Below are positions 41,507 to 50,367 of a stretch of DNA of 64,000 nt, one piece after another; the stretch's first letter is position 1; each line of letters starts with the position of its first letter. Made by a program: the position numbers and the translations under genes. The notes under the pieces are model-generated. The model saw only the letters and a program-made list of their open reading frames with translations. It made no database searches and had not been told where the DNA came from. Source of the DNA: BS150m-G50 sp964517435 (lineage in GTDB: Bacteria; CAIWAD01; BS150m-G50); contig CAZFEC010000002.1 of assembly GCA_964517435.1 (NCBI GenBank), forward strand, positions 98,206 through 162,205. Reading direction: 5' to 3'.

Positions 41507-43768
41507 ATGCGTCACAACCAGAGAATTGTTATCTGTCTGCTGGTTGCTTTACTGGCAGAAACCGCCTTTGGATTCGGTCGTCATATGCTTTTTAACGACC
41601 GACAGCATTGCCCGCCAGATGATCCCGGTGGACAGGTCGATTTTGTCTTCAATAATGGTGATGATATCTACGGAGCTCTGCACTCCAATGATTATATCCG
41701 GATTTATCGTGACAGCGGTTACCCCCACTTCTACGGTCTGGTAACAACCTCAAAAGAAGATGTTATTTGGGTGGATGGTACTAATCCGGCTTATAACATC
41801 TTTCATGAAGGTCTGTTGGTGAACCATCCCGATAGTAGTGGTCATCCCTTTCCGCCAACCTATGCCATTCAAGAGGTGTATGCAAACACCGGACTTGTAA
41901 TCATGGCAGCTAATGTCTATGTCGATTCCGTTGGTAGCTTTGAAGAGATCGCCACAACGATGCGCCTCCGTGAAGACATGCTTCAAATCGAACAGTGGTT
42001 TTGCGATCTCTTTTATTCCACTGGTGATACGGTCTACTTCGAAGAATACTATGAGTCTGGTTCATATCTTCCCCTGCCGCCACCTGAACAGGGTGTTGTC
42101 ACCATCCATGGAAAACTGTTTCTGGAAGGATACCTCACAGGGCAGCTCACCATAATCTCCTCCGACACCATCTGGTTGATCGATGATGTCTATTATGATG
42201 ATATCGCCTTTGATGGTGTTGACTGGATCGGCGATCCTCCCGAAAGCGAGATGGGTATGCCGCCGCTGGGGTCTCTGAACCGTCTGGGCATTATCTCAGA
42301 GAAAAATGTGATAATTGCTTTCACCCCCCAGAACGGAGGTTATCACAGCGGAGAGGAGCTTCCCGGTTGCGATGCAGTACAAGGAATTCCGGACAGGGAG
42401 AATATCGTAATCAATGCGGCTGTTATGGCGCTGGATAATGTCTTTGAAGTCGATTTCTGGCACAACTCCTGTACGATTGGAGATGACAATCCCTACGGCC
42501 TTCCCGAAAGCGATCCATGCAATACAGACGATAATGATCACCGGGGAAGAATCTATTTCTGGGGAAGTATCACACAGAAGTATCGTGGCTTCACATACCG
42601 CTCTTCCCCCGGACCTTACGGTAGTCGTCAGATAGGTTACGCGAAGCGTTATAACTATGATGAAAACCTCTCAGTCAGCTTCCCACCCTTCTTTCCGGTC
42701 CTGCGGGATACCCTGGAAGTACCGCACGAGTACCCCACTATCCAGTCAGCCATTGACAACGTCAACCCTTCGGGCGACATCATCCTGGTTAGTCCCGGCG
42801 TTTACCAAGAGAACCTCCTGATCGACAGCTTGCAGCTCACACTTACTTCCCATTATCAACTAGATGGGGGAGTCGGTTGCATAGAGGAAACCGTGATAGA
42901 TGGTGGTGGAACGGATGCCGTCATCCGGATAGTAAACGGTCAATCCAGTGTTTCTCGTATCAGCGGATTCACGATAACCAACGGTGGTGGATATCAACCG
43001 GATACCTCAACGGTCACCCTCGGTGGCGGGATCCATTGCGTTAACAACTCACTCATACTGGAAGACCTGTTGATCTATGGAAACCAGGCGGATGTAGGGG
43101 GTGGTATATTCTTCACGTCATCTTCCGGAGCGGACTTGACTCTGCAACGGTTGACAATTACTGGAAACAGTGCGGAAGTGGGTGGAGCGCTGTTCTGTTT
43201 CGAAAATGTAACCGCTGTACTGGACGGCAGTATTCTCTGGGACAATGGCCCTGTAGAGATTTATGGCGATATATCAAATGAAATCACTGCCAGCTGTTGC
43301 GATATCCAGGGAGGTTGGCCTGGTGAAAGCATCATTGACGCTGATCCCATCTTCTGCAATCCCTGGGGCGACCATTACCGTCTGCAACCGGATTCGCCCT
43401 GTCGGACTGACAACTGTGGTGTTCTCGGTTATTCGGATGCACAATGCGACCCTGAACTTGTTGATGATTTCGTGGTCCAACCTCCTGCAATCACCCTCTC
43501 CCAGAACTACCCCAATCCCTTCAACCCGTCGACAACCATCGAGTTCTCATTACCATATCTACAAGAGATCAATTTGACAGTCTACAACCTCTTGGGGCAG
43601 GAAGTGGCTGTCTTGGCCGAAGGATCCTATGCAGCAGGCGTGCATGAAGTGGTATTCAACACAAATACAGGGGCGATCGACCGGTCGTACATATCCAGCG
43701 GGATCTACGTCTATCGGCTTGCTACAGATGACAACGTCATTTCGCGGAAAATGGTCTTTCTGAAGTGA
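41507..43768 (+). CDS. Secreted beta-helix protein with T9SS sorting domain
   Basis: 753 residues. A signal peptide (about 1-22) is followed by an N-terminal region of about 390 residues of unrecognised type, related in feel to polymer- or pilus-like DUFs of FCB genomes (FWGSITQKYRG). Next comes a beta-helix domain opening with VPHEYPTIQSAIDNV and containing GGGI coils, and a C-terminal sorting domain (LSQNYPNPFNPSTTIEFSLP ... GIYVYRL) that directs export by the type IX system. The base composition is more AT-rich than the flanking genes, and the opening motif matches the interrupted beta-helix gene near 0.9 kb. It shows no known catalytic motif. Confidence 0.85.
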   Translation: MRHNQRIVICLLVALLAETAFGFGRHMLFNDRQHCPPDDPGGQVDFVFNNGDDIYGALHSNDYIRIYRDSGYPHFYGLVTTSKEDVIWVDGTNPAYNIFHEGLLVNHPDSSGHPFPPTYAIQEVYANTGLVIMAANVYVDSVGSFEEIATTMRLREDMLQIEQWFCDLFYSTGDTVYFEEYYESGSYLPLPPPEQGVVTIHGKLFLEGYLTGQLTIISSDTIWLIDDVYYDDIAFDGVDWIGDPPESEMGMPPLGSLNRLGIISEKNVIIAFTPQNGGYHSGEELPGCDAVQGIPDRENIVINAAVMALDNVFEVDFWHNSCTIGDDNPYGLPESDPCNTDDNDHRGRIYFWGSITQKYRGFTYRSSPGPYGSRQIGYAKRYNYDENLSVSFPPFFPVLRDTLEVPHEYPTIQSAIDNVNPSGDIILVSPGVYQENLLIDSLQLTLTSHYQLDGGVGCIEETVIDGGGTDAVIRIVNGQSSVSRISGFTITNGGGYQPDTSTVTLGGGIHCVNNSLILEDLLIYGNQADVGGGIFFTSSSGADLTLQRLTITGNSAEVGGALFCFENVTAVLDGSILWDNGPVEIYGDISNEITASCCDIQGGWPGESIIDADPIFCNPWGDHYRLQPDSPCRTDNCGVLGYSDAQCDPELVDDFVVQPPAITLSQNYPNPFNPSTTIEFSLPYLQEINLTVYNLLGQEVAVLAEGSYAAGVHEVVFNTNTGAIDRSYISSGIYVYRLATDDNVISRKMVFLK

Positions 43769-43775
43769 GACGAAA

Positions 43776-43812
43776 GGTTTCTGGAACCGCTGTTGAAACG
43801 GTTTCAGAAGCC
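43776..43812 (+). terminator. Imperfect hairpin after the beta-helix gene
   Basis: GGTTTCTGGAACCG (43776-43789) pairs with ACGGTTTCAGAAGCC (43798-43812) with two mismatches and is followed by TTATAATT. It lies eight bases past the stop. Weak T-tract, so moderate support only. Confidence 0.45.
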
Positions 43813-43947
43813 TTATAATTCCAGATAGGATCTTGTCTCTCGATACCAATCCAGATATCGTTTCCCGAGGCCAATTTCCGTCTTCTGTCTTCTTTCTTCT
43901 ACCTTCTATCTCCCTTTGCGACCTTTGCGAGAGATTCTTCCTTCCTC

Positions 43948-45141
43948 CTACTCCCCCCACACTCCCTGCACCGCATCATACGCCGGCCGCGGCTCCGTAG
44001 CCCACCAGTCACCATCCTCGACGATACGCATGATGCCGAACCACTCCTCGACATCGTCCGGGTCCTGGGAATAGGAGTCCTCCAGGCCGAACTTCCACCA
44101 GGCGTCCAGCAGTTCGTGAATAACGACACCGGCAGTCGGCAGCAGCGTGGTGCTGATATCGGTAATGTTCTGCACCAGGCAGACCGCCTGTTCCGCCTCC
44201 GTATTACCGCCATAGCCGTAGTTGGGCGGACCGGCATGAGCCGCATTGGGCGATACACTCAAGCCGGTTTCGGTGATCAGCAGCGGCAGGTAGGGATACA
44301 TCGCCTTTAATGCCTCCACCCATCCCTGGAGCAGAGTGCCACTGCTGGTGCCCCCTCCGGTATTGGGCTGGAAGTAATCGATTCCGTACGAATAGACGTT
44401 GTGACACCTGAAATCGAGGAACGGTGTGTCGATTATCTCCGGCGTCATGATGTAGTTCGCGTATGAGACCAGCGATATGTTGCCGTAGTTCTCATACTCA
44501 TATGTCTTGATATAATCGGCCATCTCCGCCAGGAAGGCTTCGGTAGCGGTGAGATGTGACGCGATGATGTAGTTGCCGGTAAAGCTCGTGATCTCCGGGT
44601 GTGCGTTGTCGGTGGCGAGGATGCTGCCTTCGCTCAGCTCATTACCGATAAGAAACGCGATCAGCGGCGGGTCATTGTCGGTGAAAACAGAGTAGATTCG
44701 ATCGACCACCTCTCTGATGTAAGCTCTGGTCGTTTCCTTGAAGAGTGAGTACTGGAAATCGGGTGCCTCGCCGTCGACCCAGATTGTCTGAATGAAATCG
44801 AGCCCTCCCTCATTATATAGAGCCTCGTAGCAGTAACGCGGCGCTCCCCAGAAACGGACGGAATTGGCACCCAGCGCTTTGATGTTGGCGATGTCGGTTG
44901 AGATGCTCGCCCGCAGCTGGTCCGGCAGAGCAGGGGCATTCTCGATCTCCCAGGGCAGATAACCTGGATAACCAGGCACATAAACCACTCCTCTGATCAC
45001 AAAGTGAGTGCCGTTCTTAAGAATGAAATGGTCATCAACACTGTATTCATTCCGCGCCTGTTCATCAACATCGCGCTTAAGGGAGCAGGTACAGAGGAGG
45101 AATACCACGGTTAAGGGCAAAAGGAGATATCTCACAGGCAT
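43948..45141 (-). CDS. Exported clan-A glycoside hydrolase, probable lipoprotein
   Basis: 397 residues. The N-terminus MPVRYLLLPLTVVFLLCTCS is a signal with a lipobox-like LCTC, so a lipid anchor is possible. The body is a TIM-barrel glycosidase: FVIRGVVYVPGYPG and ANIKALGANSVRFWGAP at strands 1-2, the acid/base Glu near residue 168 in GNELSE and the nucleophile Glu near residue 291 in ITETGLS. These features fit clan GH-A (GH2, GH5, GH17 and GH72 relatives); the start resembles GH72/GH17 glucan-active enzymes. It is convergent with the beta-helix gene and divergent from the glucan-binding protein, whose promoter region it shares. A beta-glucan substrate is inferred from context. Confidence 0.75.
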   Translation of the reverse strand: MPVRYLLLPLTVVFLLCTCSLKRDVDEQARNEYSVDDHFILKNGTHFVIRGVVYVPGYPGYLPWEIENAPALPDQLRASISTDIANIKALGANSVRFWGAPRYCYEALYNEGGLDFIQTIWVDGEAPDFQYSLFKETTRAYIREVVDRIYSVFTDNDPPLIAFLIGNELSEGSILATDNAHPEITSFTGNYIIASHLTATEAFLAEMADYIKTYEYENYGNISLVSYANYIMTPEIIDTPFLDFRCHNVYSYGIDYFQPNTGGGTSSGTLLQGWVEALKAMYPYLPLLITETGLSVSPNAAHAGPPNYGYGGNTEAEQAVCLVQNITDISTTLLPTAGVVIHELLDAWWKFGLEDSYSQDPDDVEEWFGIMRIVEDGDWWATEPRPAYDAVQGVWGE

Positions 45142-45293
45142 AACTCCACGGGATCTCCGGTTTTCAGTCTGTCTGTCACGATCGATCTCAGCATCAACTC
45201 CGTGACATGAAAAAAACGCACTTCCAAAGGTTATGAATATTAAAGAATTAGAATGAGATAATCAAGTGGATCCTGACAACTTTGTTTTTTCAC

Positions 45294-45322
45294 TTGACAA
45301 AGTGATATGACAATGATACATT
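45294..45322 (+). promoter_or_regulatory. Promoter of the large glucan-binding-like protein
   Basis: A perfect TTGACA (45294-45299), a 17-base spacer and TACATT (45317-45322). The same layout recurs at 57202-57230. The predicted start of transcription lies at or inside the operator, giving a leader of about 115 bases. Confidence 0.7.
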
Positions 45323-45328
45323 AAGATC

Positions 45329-45353
45329 ACTTTGTTCGGGGGCCGAACTAAGT
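45329..45353. promoter_or_regulatory. 25-bp operator, copy 1
   Basis: ACTTTGTTCG-N5-CGAACTAAGT: ten-base arms that are inverted repeats with one mismatch, six bases past the -10 box. An identical-arm copy at the identical distance controls the 57.3 kb gene. The position implies repression by a dimeric regulator such as a LacI- or ROK-family protein. No regulator gene is in the window. Confidence 0.8.
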
Positions 45354-45444
45354 CGCTGATCCGATCAATCCGTCTTTCAAATAGTTGATGTGTCCGAAAT
45401 ACAAGAATTCACTTTGCAGTAAAGAGTTTGAGAAAGGGTTAGAA

Positions 45445-48400
45445 ATGAAAAAGAGTTTACTTGCGCTTATGTTCTTAGCCAGTGTCCAGTTTGCCTTTGC
45501 GCTGGATGCACCGGTTGCGCAGCTTCATGTATCCGGCGGTGTTTACACTCTGACCTGGTCTGAAGTTCCGGAAGCTGATGGCTATGCAATTTACAGTATG
45601 ACCGATCCTTACGATACCGGTACGCTTCTGGCTGAAGTGGAAGCCGGTGTGCTGTCCTACGATGTCAGCGGTGGGGATCCGTTTTTCTATGTAACGACAC
45701 TGGTTTATGATCCTCCTCCCGCTCCAGGCCCCTCCGGGCATGCTGAGTATGACGTGATCTCCGTGTTCAGCGATGCCTTTACGGACCTCCCCGGTACCGA
45801 TTTCAATCCCTGGTGGTGGCAGTCAACCGTCGTTACCATCGTGGATCTCGAAGGCAATCCCACCCTGAAGTATGAGATCTTCAATTACCAGGGTACGCAG
45901 CTGGCCGATGCCGAGGATCTCCAGCTTATGGAATACCTGCATCTCGACCTCTGGACTGAGGATGAGCCGGCTGTCAACGTATTCCTGATCAGCGAAACAA
46001 CCGGCGAGCAGCCCTATGCCATGTCCCCTGCCATGGGTGTGTGGAACAGCTACGATATTCCACTCAGCCACTTCACCGGTCTGGGACTCGCCATCGACGA
46101 CATCCATCAACTCAAGTTCGACGGCGGTACCTCCGGTACTATCTACCTTGACAACATCTACTTCTGGAAAGATCCGTATGCCGCCGGTGCCGATCCCACC
46201 CTGAGCGACCTGCAGGTTGATGCCGTAACTGTTGACGGCTTCGTCTATACCGATCTGGGTTACCACGTAGAGCTGCCGTTCGGCACGGTGATCGTACCGA
46301 CCGTCACGGCGACTACGACCGATCCCAACGCCACTCACCTGGTGAATGATGCACCCGGTCTGCCCGGTACCACTGAAGTCGTGGTCACTTCCGATGATGA
46401 ATCGGCCTCTCTGACCTACAGCATCGATTTCACTGTAGCTGAAGCTGTGCCTGGCGTGCCGGCACCTACCCCCACGGCGCATCCCGATTCCGTCCTCTCC
46501 ATTTACAGCGATGCCTACGTCAACCTGCCCGAGACCAACTTCAATCCCTTCTGGGGACAGAACACCATTGTCACCGTTGATTATGATGTCGCCGGTGATA
46601 ACACGCTGCTCTATGAGAGCCTTAACTACCAGGGCACCAACCTGGGTCATGTCGAAGGTGCCGACCAGGATGTCTCGGGATACGGCTACTTCCATGTGGA
46701 CTTCTGGACTCCGAACGCGACGGCCCTGAACTTCTTCCTGATCAGCCGCACCTCCGGCGAGCGGTCATATGCGCTGCCGATCACCCTGGAAGACTGGAAT
46801 AGCGTCGACATTCCGCTGAGTTACTTCACCGACCTGGGCCTGGCGTTGACCGATATCTACCAGTTCAAGGTGGACGGCGGTGATGGCGTATCTACCATGG
46901 TCTACTTCGACAACTGGTACTTCCACGGCGTCGGGGAGGTGGTCGAAGACCCCGAACCGACCGTGCCGGCTCCGACTCCGACCTATGATCCCGGGGACGT
47001 AATTTCCCTGTTCAGCGATGTCTATACGGACCATCCGGTTGATACCTGGTCTGCCGAGTGGGATCAGGCGAATGTCAGCGACTATGACATCGGTGGTGAC
47101 GCCGTCAAGCTGTACGAAAACCTGGTCTTCGCCGGTATCGAGTTTACGACTACTACTGTCGATGCCAGCACCATGACCCATTTCCGTCTGGACTTCTGGA
47201 CCCCGGACGCGACTGACCTGCCGGCAGTGTTCAAGATCAAGCTGGTCGATTTCGGTGCCGACGGCGCCTGGGGCGGCGGCGATGATGTGGAGCATGAGCT
47301 CTGGATCGATGCCAGTTACGCCATACCGCTGGAGTCGGAAAACTGGGTGGTCTTTGATCTTCCCTTCACCGAGTTTCCCGGCCTGACCACCAGGGGACAT
47401 CTGGCGCAGCTGATCATCTCCGGTGATCCCAACACGGTTTACATCGATAACGTTCTGTTCCACATGGAAGAGGAGGAGCCGACGGTTCCGGACGTCCCCG
47501 CTCCCACGCCCACGGCGCACCCGGATTCCGTTCTCTCCATTTACAGCGATGCCTATACCAACCTGACTGACACCAACTTCAATCCCGCCTGGGGGCAGAA
47601 CACGATCGTCACCGTCGATTACGATGTAGCTGGCGACAATACCCTGCTTTACGAATACCTGAACTATCAGGGTACCAACCTTGGTCATTTCGACGGTGCC
47701 GACCAGGATGTATCGGGATATGGCTACATCCATTTAGATTTCTGGACTCATAACGCGACGGCCCTGAACTTCTTCCTGATCAGCCGTACTACCGGTGAGC
47801 GCTCCTATGCGCTACCGATCACCCTGGGAGACTGGGTCAGCCTCGACATTCCATTGAGTTATTTCACCGACCTAGGCCAGGGGCTGACCGACATCTTCCA
47901 GTTCAAGGTGGACGGCGGTGATGGTATCACTACCACGGTTTACTTCGACAACTGGTATTTCCACGGCATCGGTGAGGTGGTCGAGGATCCCGAGCCGGAC
48001 GTCCCGGCGCCCACCCCCACGGCGCACCCTGATTCCGTTCTCTCCATTTACAGTGGCGCCTACACCAATCTGGCTGACACCAACTTCAATCCCAACTGGG
48101 GTCAGAGCACGGTTGTCACGGTCGATTTCGACGTCGCCGGCGACAACACGCTGCTCTACGAAAACCTCAACTACCAGGGCACCAACCTGGGCCACGCCGA
48201 TGGCGCCGACCAGGATGTGTCCGGATACGGCTATCTCCATGTGGATTTCTGGACGCCTGACGCTACGATACTGAACTTCTTCCTGATCAGCCGTACCACC
48301 GGCGAGCGCTCCTATGCGCTGCCGATTACCCAGGAGGACTGGGTGAGCGTCGACATTCCGCTGAGTTACTTCTCCGATCTGGGTCTGGCTTTGACCAACA

Positions 48401-49017
48401 TCTTCCAGTTCAAGGTTGACACCCTTCCGGATGGTGTAGCGGCTAAGGTCTACTTCGACAACTGGTACTTCCACGGCGTCGGTGAGGTGCCCGAGGAACC
48501 GGAGCCGACCGTGCCGGCCCCGACCCCGACCTATGACCCCGGCAACGTGATCTCCCTGTTCAGTGACGTCTACACCGACCATCCGGTGGACACCTGGTCC
48601 GCCCCGTGGGATCAGGCGGAAGTCAGCGACTATGATATCGGTGGCGACGCCGTCAAGCTGTACCAGGGTCTTGTCTTTGCCGGTATCGAGTTCACTACCA
48701 CCACAGTCGATGCCAGCGCCATGACGCACTTCCGTCTGGACTTCTGGACCCCGGATAACACCGATCTGCCGGCAGTCTTCAAGATCAAGCTGGTCGATTT
48801 CGGTGCCGACGGCGCCTGGGGCGGCGGCGATGATGTGGAGCATGAGCTCTGGATTGATGCCAGCTACTCCATTCCGCTGCAGTCGGAAAACTGGGTGGTC
48901 TTTGATCTGCCGCTGACCGAGTTCCCCGGGCTCACCACCACGGGACACGTAGCGCAGCTGATCATTTCCGGTGATCCTAACACGGTTTACATTGACAATG
49001 TTCTGTTCCACAACTAG
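45445..49017 (+). CDS. Secreted protein with tandem glucan-binding-like beta-sandwich domains
   Basis: About 1190 residues from the ATG at 45445, where a signal peptide begins (MKKSLLALMFLASVQFAFA). An FN3-like domain is followed by six related modules of about 150-170 residues joined by Pro/Thr linkers (VPAPTPT). Type A modules begin LSIYSDAY...NFNPxWGQ and occur about four times; type B modules begin VISLFSDVYTDHPVDTWSA and occur twice. Between the first and second module lies a cadherin-like stretch. Such modules accompany GH16 laminarinases in marine Bacteroidota, so a beta-glucan-binding role is likely. There are no catalytic motifs and no NYPNPF sorting domain. Type B copies are nearly identical over long stretches at the DNA level. 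It has a dedicated promoter and operator. Confidence 0.85.
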   Translation: MKKSLLALMFLASVQFAFALDAPVAQLHVSGGVYTLTWSEVPEADGYAIYSMTDPYDTGTLLAEVEAGVLSYDVSGGDPFFYVTTLVYDPPPAPGPSGHAEYDVISVFSDAFTDLPGTDFNPWWWQSTVVTIVDLEGNPTLKYEIFNYQGTQLADAEDLQLMEYLHLDLWTEDEPAVNVFLISETTGEQPYAMSPAMGVWNSYDIPLSHFTGLGLAIDDIHQLKFDGGTSGTIYLDNIYFWKDPYAAGADPTLSDLQVDAVTVDGFVYTDLGYHVELPFGTVIVPTVTATTTDPNATHLVNDAPGLPGTTEVVVTSDDESASLTYSIDFTVAEAVPGVPAPTPTAHPDSVLSIYSDAYVNLPETNFNPFWGQNTIVTVDYDVAGDNTLLYESLNYQGTNLGHVEGADQDVSGYGYFHVDFWTPNATALNFFLISRTSGERSYALPITLEDWNSVDIPLSYFTDLGLALTDIYQFKVDGGDGVSTMVYFDNWYFHGVGEVVEDPEPTVPAPTPTYDPGDVISLFSDVYTDHPVDTWSAEWDQANVSDYDIGGDAVKLYENLVFAGIEFTTTTVDASTMTHFRLDFWTPDATDLPAVFKIKLVDFGADGAWGGGDDVEHELWIDASYAIPLESENWVVFDLPFTEFPGLTTRGHLAQLIISGDPNTVYIDNVLFHMEEEEPTVPDVPAPTPTAHPDSVLSIYSDAYTNLTDTNFNPAWGQNTIVTVDYDVAGDNTLLYEYLNYQGTNLGHFDGADQDVSGYGYIHLDFWTHNATALNFFLISRTTGERSYALPITLGDWVSLDIPLSYFTDLGQGLTDIFQFKVDGGDGITTTVYFDNWYFHGIGEVVEDPEPDVPAPTPTAHPDSVLSIYSGAYTNLADTNFNPNWGQSTVVTVDFDVAGDNTLLYENLNYQGTNLGHADGADQDVSGYGYLHVDFWTPDATILNFFLISRTTGERSYALPITQEDWVSVDIPLSYFSDLGLALTNIFQFKVDTLPDGVAAKVYFDNWYFHGVGEVPEEPEPTVPAPTPTYDPGNVISLFSDVYTDHPVDTWSAPWDQAEVSDYDIGGDAVKLYQGLVFAGIEFTTTTVDASAMTHFRLDFWTPDNTDLPAVFKIKLVDFGADGAWGGGDDVEHELWIDASYSIPLQSENWVVFDLPLTEFPGLTTTGHVAQLIISGDPNTVYIDNVLFHN

Positions 49018-49067
49018 TCGAACAGGCGTAAAGAGTATTATCTCCTTAGTGTGAATGTGGTTGTGAG

Positions 49068-49110
49068 GGGCTCAGCGGAGACTTAAGCGCTCCGCTGAGC
49101 CCTTTGCTTT
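49068..49110 (+). terminator. Strong Rho-independent terminator
   Basis: A perfect 13-bp stem, GGGCTCAGCGGAG (49068-49080) against CTCCGCTGAGCCC (49090-49102), nine-base loop, then TTTGCTTT. It ends the transcript of the glucan-binding-like protein; the GH17 ATG follows 15 bases later, so that gene may depend on read-through. Confidence 0.9.
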
Positions 49111-49124
49111 AACAAAGCTCGAAA

Positions 49125-50228
49125 ATGAAAAAGCTCATCTCACTTTTATATCTTTCTCTGATCACAGCTGGATTCGTCACATCATGCGGCGGTGGTCTGG
49201 ATCACTCCCGGATTTCCCTGGCGGACCTGGAGCGAGGCTTGACGGCTGGCGAGGAACAGGAGCGGGCCGAACCCTTTGTCATGCGCGAGTTTGAACCACA
49301 TCTGGACGGTGCCTGGATCGGGCAGGCGGTCTGCTATGGCCCCTTCCGAAAGGGGCAGGCGCCGGGTGGTGCAGCCCCCACCCGGGTGGAGCTCCTCGAG
49401 GATCTGGAGATTATCGCCGCCCATTGGAACCTGCTGCGGATCTACGGCTCTGATGACCTGGCGGAAACCATGCTCGCGGTGATCCGGGAGCATGACCTCC
49501 CGTTGCGGGTGATGCTGGGTGTCTGGCTGGAAAACGAGCAGAATTCTCCGGAGGCCAGGTCAGCCAATATCGCGAATGCGGTGCGTTGCGTGGCATTGAC
49601 GCGTGAGTATCCGGAGATCGTCGTTGCCGTCAATGTCGGTAATGAGACGCAGGTGTTCTGGTCCTGGAACAAGGTGAAACCGGAAAGCCTGGTCCGCTAC
49701 ATCCGCGCTGTCAGGAACAGCATCGCGCTCCCGGTAACCACCTCGGATGACTACGGCTACTGGAACCAGCCGGAAAGTCGATCGATAGCGGCGGAGCTCG
49801 ATTTCATCGCGACGCACGTCCATCCCCTCTGGAACGGCAGGAAGCTGGCCACGGCGATCGCGTGGATGGATTCGACTTACCGGGAGGTGAAAGCGGTTCA
49901 TCCGGGCAAACCGCTGGTTATCAGCGAGACCGGCTGGGCAACTGCCTACAATCCGGCCAAGACCGGACCGGGTGAGCAGGGTACGCTGATCAGGGGTGAG
50001 GCCGGACTGCCGGGGCAGGAACGCTTCCTGATCGAACTGGATGAATGGATCACTGCGAACCAGGTCATGACCTTCTGGTTTGAAGTGTTTGACGAGCCCT
50101 GGAAGGGCGGCGGTGCGGATTCGAGCCCCCTGGAGGTGGAGCAGAACTGGGGAGTTTTCTACGAGAACCGCACACCGAAGGAATCCTTCCGAAACTACAC
50201 AAGGGGGATCACCTCAGATAACAGGTAA
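49125..50228 (+). CDS. GH17-like beta-1,3-glucanase lipoprotein
   Basis: 367 residues. A lipoprotein signal (ISLLYLSLITAGFVTSC, Cys at about residue 21) is followed by the GH17-like start GQAVCYGPFRKGQAPGG and the barrel strands WNLLRIYG and VMLGVWLEN. The acid/base Glu is near residue 174 in NVGNET and the nucleophile Glu near 268 in ISETGW, both standard for GH17. GH17 enzymes act on beta-1,3- or beta-1,3/1,4-glucans. Probably anchored in the envelope facing the periplasm or exterior. It sits between two glucan-binding-like genes and directly after a terminator. Confidence 0.85.
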   Translation: MKKLISLLYLSLITAGFVTSCGGGLDHSRISLADLERGLTAGEEQERAEPFVMREFEPHLDGAWIGQAVCYGPFRKGQAPGGAAPTRVELLEDLEIIAAHWNLLRIYGSDDLAETMLAVIREHDLPLRVMLGVWLENEQNSPEARSANIANAVRCVALTREYPEIVVAVNVGNETQVFWSWNKVKPESLVRYIRAVRNSIALPVTTSDDYGYWNQPESRSIAAELDFIATHVHPLWNGRKLATAIAWMDSTYREVKAVHPGKPLVISETGWATAYNPAKTGPGEQGTLIRGEAGLPGQERFLIELDEWITANQVMTFWFEVFDEPWKGGGADSSPLEVEQNWGVFYENRTPKESFRNYTRGITSDNR

Positions 50229-50367
50229 AGGAACAGCGATCGCATGATGAGGGCGGCCGGGACCATTCAACCGGCGTCAGCTGTTCAGCTTTTTATGAAA
50301 ATGACATTCGTGACGATAAATGCGGCAGAATAATGCAGAAACACAATACCACTTCTGGGAGGAAGTA

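Larger units (their letters stand above)
45142..45444. other. Shared upstream region of two divergent glucan genes
   Basis: Three hundred bases between the clan-A glycosidase and the repeat-rich protein. It is AT-rich and contains a strong promoter (45294-45322), a 25-bp operator (45329-45353), and an ACTTTGT...ACAAAGT pair (45279-45303) overlapping the -35. No gene is seen. Confidence 0.7.

Noticed and set aside
49101..49120. Operator copy before GH17
   Set aside because: GCTTT-AAC-AAAGC is short, has a three-base loop and overlaps the T-tract of a strong terminator.
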